Shown here piece by piece: positions 57,294 through 64,000 of a DNA stretch of 64,000 nucleotides. The notes under the pieces are model-generated. The model searched no databases, had not been told where the DNA came from, and was given only the letters and a program-made list of their open reading frames with translations. The stretch comes from Aradus depressus (Eukaryota > Arthropoda > Insecta > Hemiptera > Aradidae), in assembly GCA_963662175.1 (NCBI GenBank), contig OY759216.1, positions 54,391,087 through 54,455,086 of the forward strand, read 5' to 3'. Position numbers and translations under genes: made by a program. How positions within the stretch are numbered: the first letter of the stretch is position 1; the number at the start of each line of letters is the position of its first letter.

Positions 57294-57525
57294 GAGCGCC
57301 GGTAGCTCAGTGGTATGCGTGCTTGCTTACTGAGCTCAAGATCGTGGGTTTGAAACCCGGGCGAGGTCCTTAGGTTTTTTTTATCTGAAGGTGAAAATAC
57401 CTTGTTTACGCCATCCATCGAGTGGGACGTTAAGCGATGGTTCAGAGTCAGTACGACGTCAGGTTTATTCGTTAAAGACCCGTAACCTAATTGAATTAAA
57501 ATTTAAGATAGCAAAATTTAAGACA
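57294..57525 (+). repeat. SN1 SINE, 5' two-thirds
   Basis: GAGCGCCGGTAGCTCAGTGG (A box), GTGGGTTTGAAACCCGG (B box), then body to GCAAAATTTAAGAC; the 3' end is missing. Confidence 0.9.
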
Positions 57526-58029
57526 ATTTAAGGCAATATGGGCAATGACATTATGTTGACCAAGCACAATCACAATCTCTAATGGGTAGAGGGTTCAAGT
57601 TTTATTTAGTTTTAAAGGTCTTTAAAAACGCTCCATTCATGCTGACGTGTGGGGGGGGGAGGGCATGAGAAGTGCTACACCGCAGAGTGCATTTGCCGCA
57701 ACGGGCATTATACCCCACCTCCCAAGTTCCCCAATGCTGTCGATGATGACCCCCGACGCTCCCCCCTGCGATGTCCGCCTGTCCCCTGGTCAAATCCCCC
57801 TACTATCATTGGTCAATTGTCAACCCTGCGGCTCCCCCCCCCCCCCCCTCCCTTTTTCTCGATATCCTGAATTTAATGGATATATCTCGATATTCACGGC
57901 CCGATTCTATTTCCCAAATGGAGTAAACGCTACTTGTATCTAATCTTTTTTTAAAATAAGCTTTTAAGGCGGCTGGGCTTTTTGGGAGCTTTGCAGAAAA
58001 TTTGAAGCGACCGACCCTTTTTTCACAGA

Positions 58030-58385
58030 TTTCGCGGAACATTATTCGGTGCCATCCTCATGGGGTTTTGAATTAAAATATAAAATTTCATCTCGATATA
58101 TTCATTACTTTGGCAGTTATTGTTGTTTTTTAGTGGAGCCCACTCTGATCTCCCCCTCCTTCATGGCTCATTCCGCTGAAAGTTGATAGATGTCATCTTT
58201 ATAGGGCTTTGGATAAACATATAAAATTTCGTGGCAATACTTCCATCCCAACGGCAGACACATTCATTACATCGGCAGTTATTCAGATTTTGTGTTGAGC
58301 CTCCCACCTGATCTTCTCTTCATTTCGGCCTATTTGGCTAAAATCAATAGATGTCCATTGAGGCTTCTCAATACACATTAGAGAG
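58030..58385 (-). repeat. HN1 internal units
   Basis: Three units (TTTGGCAGTTATTG, AACGGCAGAC, ATCGGCAGTTATTC) without either end; AT/GC-rich unrelated sequence precedes it. Confidence 0.75.
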
Positions 58386-58633
58386 TACGTTTATTCTCAT
58401 TGTTTTTGTCATTAACTATTATTGTTCCTTTAGTTAATTCCTAGATGCCTCTTTTCTTTTTTTTTTTTTTCTTTATTCTATCTCAAATGGTTGGTTCATG
58501 GAATCTTTTGTTTCTAAGGGGGGGACGTCCCAGGATGATGATTATTTTGGATTTCATCTGGTTATTTCTACAAGTTCTGTCTGTCTGACAGTAGGTAGTC
58601 GTATTGTTACGGATTAAGCAAGTAGGAACTAAC

Positions 58634-58807
58634 TAAGGGCGGATCCAGGATGTCCCTCAGGGGGGAGGGGTAACATTTCGTCGAAAGACATCATTAAAGT
58701 CTGTGCGCAAGACCGCAAGAGGTTCTTCGCGCATCACTAGGATGTCTTTCCCAATTTAACGTGCATATTTCTTTATTCCCCCCCCCCCCCCCCTGTATCC
58801 GCCACTG
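58634..58807. mobile_element. hAT-like MITE, 174 bp
   Basis: Ends TAAGGGCGGATCCAGG and (inverted) CAGTGGCGGATACAGG, bordered by GAACTAAC on both sides (58626-58633 and 58808-58815). An 8-bp duplication and a CAGTGGCG-type end fit the hAT superfamily. It contains a C16 run (58778-58793). Confidence 0.75.
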
Positions 58808-58815
58808 GAACTAAC

Positions 58816-59998
58816 ATTAAGTTACTGCCTTTGTCTCTACGGCGTAGAGTGGGGGTTGGATGAGTGGATTTGGTTCCTTTGTTGGGGCAGTACTCTAGAA
58901 CAGTCCACCTGTCTCCCCTCTATAGTGGCTCTCGACTGGGATTATATGTGTCGAGAGAGGATTAGAGGTCCAGGACAGGGACACTCGTCCGAGATTAGCT
59001 GGAGTGTGTCCCGCCACTGTGGGGGATCAGGTGAGCCCGCACACTCTCTCTCTTCCTGGGAACTGATCTACGGTTCAGATAGACAGGTGAATCTTTGCCA
59101 CTGGACCTCGAGTGTAAATCTCTGCTATTTTTGAATTTGGGACTGTACCCTGTCAAACAGGTAAGTTGTTGCTCTCCCCCTAATTTAACTTTTCTTTACG
59201 GTTATCAGGAATCGTACATGAAAGCCTGGAATTGTGAATCCGTGTCCGGGTCTGGTAGTGTGGGCCGTCGGTTTAGAGAGTGTGGAAACTTATGTGTAAG
59301 TTGGGTTTTGACTCAAATTCGGAGATCGAAAGACCTTCAAAAGCGAAAAACGCGTTCGCGTACCGCTAAAAAACTTGCACGCTTTCTTCTTATCGGGAAG
59401 CTTGTGAAAATCTGGAACCGTCGAACCCGTAGCCGAAAATTTAAATACCGGTACCTTCTGTGGCCAGGAACCGGTCTCGGTTCACCAGGAACCGTCTACC
59501 AGTTCTACTAATGGACTGTCATCGAATCCAGTTCAAGTCTATCTATCGACATTGCTATATTAGTGTTTTTCAGAAAACATGAAGAATTGTGCCACAAGAA
59601 CCACCTATATTCTAAATTTCTTCCTCGGCTATTATGGTTGGGACTCCTAACTTAGGAGCAACCAGAATATACTTTATGGTAGGCTATTATCGGAGCTGGT
59701 TGAAGCCGTTCTACTGACATTCTTGCATTGTGTTTTTACACCCAAACTTAAAAGAAAGTTTCCACTCTCCCTCTAAACCTTCAATCTGTTTATTGATGGA
59801 CTATTACCTCATTTGAGGGTTCTTGACCCGGATACATGTATCTATATTTAATTTTAATGTTTAGTAATGCATTCATAGTAAGTCAGGTTCAATTTTTAAC
59901 TCGTTACAATGTCTATTTTAACGTTCAGTAATGTTTATCAACACACTAATTTTGTTTAATTATGATTCTAATCTTGATTCCCCCCATGTTTGTAGGCC
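58816..59998. other. Unassigned DNA with two open frames
   Basis: Plus frames 58856-59134 (92 codons) and 59095-59511 (138 codons, rich in Arg and Lys) overlap. Neither shows a known domain or clear splice sites. The second has SRTAKKLARFLLIGKLVKIW-like basic segments. Protein coding cannot be excluded. Confidence 0.3.
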
Positions 59999-60034
59999 CT
60001 GATGATGATATAAAATATATCGAAACGTTGGCGT
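59999..60034 (+). ncRNA. Hammerhead-ribozyme-like core (candidate)
   Basis: CTGATGA (59999-60005), a 6-bp stem GATATA/TATATC, GAAA (60022-60025), then the mini-hairpin ACG-TTGG-CGT. This is the order of a type I hammerhead with a tiny stem III, known from Penelope-like elements. Stem I is not evident and the base at the cleavage site would be U, so it may be a relic. Confidence 0.35.
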
Positions 60035-60269
60035 TTGAATAGTGTTTTCTTCCATCTTTGACTGACCCTCAATATTCCTACAATTATATAATTATATTTG
60101 TTCAGTGGAACAAACATAAAAATACAAATTTCTGTTTTGAGCCCAGTCAGCTCTGAGTCCCACATTCGTCCGAAATGCTTAATGAACGTTGCTTTCGCTG
60201 TTTAAGCCAATTTGAAAGGAACCTCATGGCTACGAAATAATTCATTATTACTAGTAATAAGGGCATTAA

Positions 60270-60760
60270 ATGTCGTGCGCATTGTTGAGGGATCCTTCTA
60301 GTTGTGTGATCCCTCCCCCGCGTCGGACTCCCCGCGGTGCCAGAAGTGAGGATCTCATCCCCACGGGAGTTGTCAGACTGGAAACACTGTGCCTTGAGGC
60401 TAACCGCCCTCGGCCGCCTCCTGCACCCCCATTCAGCCTTTGTCCAATATCCACTTGGGCAAATTTAAATCCCATTTATCGGAAGCTGGGGATCGTGTCA
60501 TCGTCCATTCCCACTGTAACTAAAGAAGTGCAACTGCAGTCATATTGTAAAGCGTGCTCTTCACAATCAAGTACACTCTGCCTCAAGAATATTATTTCTT
60601 GGAAGATAGATTCTTGCAAGTAAAACGAGGCAGCTCCTCCAATACTCGTTGTAAAAAAGTTCTATAGTAGTATGCCTTCTCACGAAAACCAAATCTTATT
60701 GAGACAGCCTTCAGAGCACTCTCACGGCAAAGATATATGGTGATTCCTCCTCTACCATAT
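60270..60760. other. Unassigned DNA
   Basis: A plus frame of 117 codons (60270-60623) is rich in proline and serine. It has no domain and an overlapping minus frame. Confidence 0.3.
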
Positions 60761-60890
60761 AGAAAAGTCATTGGTGAAAAGAATTAAACTTTCTCTTTCC
60801 ATCCAAAGTCAATTCCCCATTTGTGCCAAAACTCAATATTTGACATACACAGTGGCTTCTTGAATCCTCATACTAAATTTTTTGTCAATA

Positions 60891-61506
60891 CTAGGTCTGT
60901 TCAAAAATACGCGGACGGTTTGAATTGCGCTGCTCCAGTTGGTTCCAGGGGAATCCGTTTGGTGTCTCTGGATTTACAGATCAACTGATGATAACACTGT
61001 TTCCTGCTTGCAGATATCTTCTAATTTGTTCATTAGCTACGCGGTTTTTAGTGAAGTGGGGTTTTTTCGTTTGTCGAAATTTTGTGTTAAACTTGGAAAA
61101 TCTGCGACTGAAACATTTGCTATGCTCAACACGGATTACGGTGATGTTGCTATGAAGCGTACAGCAGATTTCAAGTGGCATGAATGTTTTATGGGTGGTC
61201 GACAGTCGATTGAAGACGATGAGCGTCCTGGACGTCCTTCCACGACAACTGACGACCCACCATGTCGACAAAATCAACACCCTGGTGCAAGCAAATCGAC
61301 GTCTGACCGTCAGGGAGCTTGCTGAAGATATCAGTTGGATCTTGTCACGAGAATTTGACCGAAAAATTGAAGATGATAAAACACTGTTGGGACAAGTGTG
61401 TACGTTGGGGAGGAGAGTACTTTGAAGGGGACCCATACATGTAACTTCTAAATAAAGTATATTTTGTTTTATGACGTCAGTCCGCGTAGTTTTTGAACAG
61501 ACCTCG
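60891..61506 (+). mobile_element. mariner element, internal-deletion derivative, 616 bp
   Basis: Terminal repeats CTAGGTCTGTTCAAAAA and (inverted) CGAGGTCTGTTCAAAAA, with TA at 60889-60890 and 61507-61508. TACGCGGAC is shared further in. Full mariners are about 1.3 kb; here roughly half is missing from the middle. Confidence 0.9.
61055..61425 (+). pseudogene. mariner transposase, DNA-binding region plus C-terminal scrap
   Basis: KFCVKLGKSATETFAMLNTD and RTADFKWHECFMGGRQSIED, then DERPGRPSTT, give the first helix-turn-helix region of mariner transposases. A frameshift leads to KINTLVQANRRLTVRELAED, the second helix-turn-helix. The frame then jumps from ISWILSREF to DDKTLLGQVCTLG, a probable C-terminal remnant, so the whole DDD catalytic domain is absent. 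Such a product could at most bind DNA. Confidence 0.85.
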
Positions 61507-61674
61507 TACATTCATTATATCGGGATCGTGTTCACAGACACACCGACAGGAAATTTCATTTTTGGAATCTTGAGGTCGGAAAACATGAAATTCCGTTAAA
61601 AACTCCGCATCGTATTTCTGACTGATTATAAAATATCCTCTGTACTTCGTATAGCTGATAAAAGTATTATTTTA

Positions 61675-62090
61675 CTTTCCTATAATATGAGGAAGTATTG
61701 TGATCGTGCGAAAATCCGAAATTGAGGTTTCAACGGATTTTTGCGTTTCAAGGTCCCCTGAATGCGTTTTGACCATTTTGTGAGCGTTCTACCGCAAAAA
61801 CTATTGTAGCTGTGAACTTGAAATTCGGAATGAAGATGGCAGATAGTGGCTGAAATCGGACGAAAATTGAGATCACTTTACTTCGGGGCCTAAGTAAATT
61901 TTTCAAGATTCCGCTTATGATTATGACCTAATCAAAAATCTTTTCAAGTAAAAGTCATAGAGAAAATTGAAATACATATTTAATAGGGAATACACTTTTT
62001 CTCAAGTTGTCCTGCTTTCGAGATACTTGCTGAAAACCGCCCTGAAATGTAGTTTTGAAACACATATTTTTGATTCGAAGAATTATGAAT
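61675..62090 (+). repeat. RP2 repeat
   Basis: ATGAGGAAGTATTGTGATCG, GGTTTCAACGGATTTTTGCG and CTTTTCAAGTAAAAGTCAT, then GCTGAAAACCGCCCTGAAAT. Parallel to 48648-49129 but without the SINE at its right end. Confidence 0.85.
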
Positions 62091-62099
62091 ACTGCCCTT

Positions 62100-62440
62100 T
62101 TTTGGAAGTGTGTATGATCCGAAGAGATGAGTGCAGATTTGAGGTTGAAGGATATCGAAACGTAACAAGTGAAGTGAAGGAGGGGGGTGGTGGATCGACA
62201 GAGGTAAAGAGATGGACGGGAGAGTTGATGGGATAATGACGGAGATAGGACAATATTGTACCGAGGAGCACGTGGGGGGACACGTGGCCTCCTCTCAATC
62301 AGCCCTTCGATTGTTCCGGTGGGGTGGCCGGGGTCAATTGAGGCACGGCCAGTCGAGCGGACACTGGCATGGATGGCTCTTGTGGGAAACACCGCGTTAG
62401 ATCATACTCCTAAAAATAACCTACGTTGAAAGGTGGCTTA
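62100..62440. other. Unassigned GC-richer stretch
   Basis: GA-rich then GC-rich (62260-62390). Short frames on both strands, no domain. Confidence 0.35.
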
Positions 62441-62462
62441 TAAGATCCCTTCACTTTCATTC

Positions 62463-63256
62463 TACTTCCCCAGATTTACGAAATATAGGAGAAGTTATGT
62501 AATCGGTCAAAAACTCGATGCCGAGTTTTCAACGAAATTTCATATTTTCCGATCTCTTTATTCCAAAAATGTGTGTCTGCATGTGTGTGTGTGTGTTTCT
62601 GTGAACACGATAAATCCCGATAGAATGAATGTATCGACACGAGAATTTATTTGAGTATCCAGAACCCTCAGAAGACGTCACCTATTGATTTTTAACCAAA
62701 TCAGTCGAAGGGGAGGGGGGATCAAGAGGGATAAGTTTCCTCGAAAACGGTCGAAGGAAAAAGTGGGGCACCAGGCAAGAGAATCGATTCATATACCCTA
62801 ATAACTGCCAATAAGGGGGGGGGGGGGTGGGGGGGGGGGGGGGGGGGCACCAGGCAAGAGAATCGATTCATATACCCTAATAACTGCCAATAAGGGGGGG
62901 GGGGGGGGGGGGGCACCAGGCAAGAGAATCGATTCATATACCCTAATAACTGCCAATAAGGGGGGGGGGGGGCACCAGACAAGAGAATCGATTCATACAC
63001 CCTAATAACTGCCAATAAAGGGGGGGGGGGGGCACCAGGCAAGAGAATCGATTCATATACCCTAATAACTGCCAATGTGATGAATATAACGACACAAAAC
63101 TTAGTATAAAGATTCAGAAGCCACTGTACGAGTAGGTATAAGTCAAATATTGAGTTTTATCCCAAAGGTCGATTGGCTTTGGAGGGAGAGCGAAAACATA
63201 ATTGAATAATTCATGGTGGGAAAGTACATAGTCAGTGATTCACCGACGCCTTTTTA
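62463..63256 (+). repeat. HN1 full-length copy with internal tandem expansion
   Basis: Left end CTTCCCCAGATTTACGAAAT and ATAGGAGAAGTTATGTAATC; right end ATGGTGGGAAAGTACATAG, TCAGTGATTCACCGACGCC and T5. The extra length comes from the tandem block at 62763-63075. Confidence 0.9.
62763..63075. repeat. Tandem block: 51-base unit plus variable poly-G, 5 units
   Basis: GGGCACCAGGCAAGAGAATC, then GATTCATATACCCTAATAAC and TGCCAATAAG recurs five times, each unit separated by 10-24 G (one tract has a T). The units are almost identical. Confidence 0.95.
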
Positions 63257-63259
63257 TTG

Positions 63260-64000
63260 TATATTGTAGTATTGATTTTTCTATCCACATCTAAAGTTTT
63301 GCGTTGCTGAAATTGTGTTTAGTTTATTAAACACAATAGAGAAAAGATAATTTGTTTACTTTCAGTTAAAATGTAGCCTGAAAACACTAAATCATAGCGT
63401 TAACATTTAATAAGGGCCAATGGAACGGTGGAACAGAAGAGGTGGAACAGGGCATGGATGAGAAAGGCCTATTAACAGAGGCCTCCGGCTAACTCTGGTA
63501 CCCCAACTGACAGAAGGCACCGGAGTTCACGAGATTTATGCAAGACGCCTTCCTCAATCGATAGTCTTCTTGTTTATTCTACTGGTTATTTATTGGAATC
63601 AATTAGTGTTATAAGCAATGCTGCAGTCTGGCATGAAACAGACCGCTTTTTTTAATGACCCATTTGTTGCATTATTTATATCAAAATAATTGCATATTGC
63701 AATGTAGCAGGCGTGCTTTATTCGTCCTGGGTTGCATTGTAAGAGAATAGCCTGGGGCTGCAACTATAGTTCACGTCTATTTGATTCTATCCGGAGAACG
63801 GTAGCATAAGCTTCTTAAGATGAAAAATCTCATAATCGTTTAATCCATTTTCTGGCTACCCAAAATGTTTGTTTTAATTCTGAAAAATATATTGGATTAA
63901 AAATTGATTTCGGAATCAGAAAAGTCATTAATATTGTAGTTTTGCCCTGAAGAGAATGGCATCTTGGGCGTTTATGTATGTTCAATAGAATCGTCAGTAT
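63260..64000. other. Unassigned DNA at window end
   Basis: No gene or known repeat recognised. AT-rich, apart from a GC-richer patch at 63410-63560. Confidence 0.35.

Larger units (their letters stand above)
60765..61665 (-). repeat. HN1 copy interrupted by mariner
   Basis: Left part CATTGGTGAAAAGAATTAAA ... CTAAATTTTTTGTCAATA; it resumes at 61507 with TACATTCATTATATCGGG and ends ATCCTCTGTACTTCGTATAG. The break falls at a TA inside the TGTCGATACATTC-like motif. Confidence 0.85.

Noticed and set aside
59095..59511. 138-codon basic protein
   Set aside because: Longest plausible plus-strand frame nearby, but no motif, no clear splice sites and an upstream frame in a different phase; kept only as an unassigned stretch.

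Overview
The window looks like nuclear DNA of an arthropod, most likely an insect. It is AT-rich, has almost no long open reading frames, and is crowded with retroposons, DNA transposons and tandem repeats. Four copies of a tRNA-derived SINE end in short CCTAA repeats, the complement of the arthropod telomere unit TTAGG; this agrees with an arthropod source but does not prove it. I cannot name the species.

The only host coding sequence I can support is one exon on the minus strand (11826-12007). It encodes an almost complete LIM domain, most like the first LIM domain of the LIM-homeodomain factor Arrowhead (Awh; vertebrate Lhx6/Lhx8). The splice sites are clear on both sides. I see no other exon of this gene, so much of the window is probably intron or flank of a repeat-inflated developmental gene.

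The rest is mostly repeats. The main family (here HN1, about 35 copies or pieces) has short subterminal inverted repeats (TACTTCCCCA), a fold-back 5' end, a terminal hairpin (CGGTGATTCACCG), T-rich 3' flanks and internal tandem units. Together these suggest a HINE, a non-autonomous relative of Helentrons/Helitrons. The second family (here SN1, over 20 copies) is a SINE of about 345 bp with A and B boxes. A third family (RP2) has three copies.

Other elements: a Tc1-like element with about 210-bp IR/DR inverted repeats and a broken transposase (42286-43895), nested in another inverted-repeat element rich in the palindrome TTAATGTCGACATTAA (about 42082-44454); a mariner deletion derivative nested in HN1 (60891-61506); a pogo/Tigger-like remnant (31387-32158); a TTAA-flanked MITE (47862-48283); a hAT-like MITE with an 8-bp duplication (58634-58807); LINE fragments near 7.3-7.9, 18.6-19.3, 25.9-26.6 and 33.1-33.4 kb; and a retroposon with a 15-bp duplication inside a SINE (about 45319-45620).

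Tandem arrays lie at 10241-10670 (160 bp), 52790-53620 (about 121 bp), 55670-55860 (31 bp) and 62763-63075 (unit with poly-G). Poly-C/G runs of 15-34 bases are unusually frequent. AT-rich stretches near 12.6-15.6, 37.3-39.2 and 51.2-52.8 kb show nothing I can identify.
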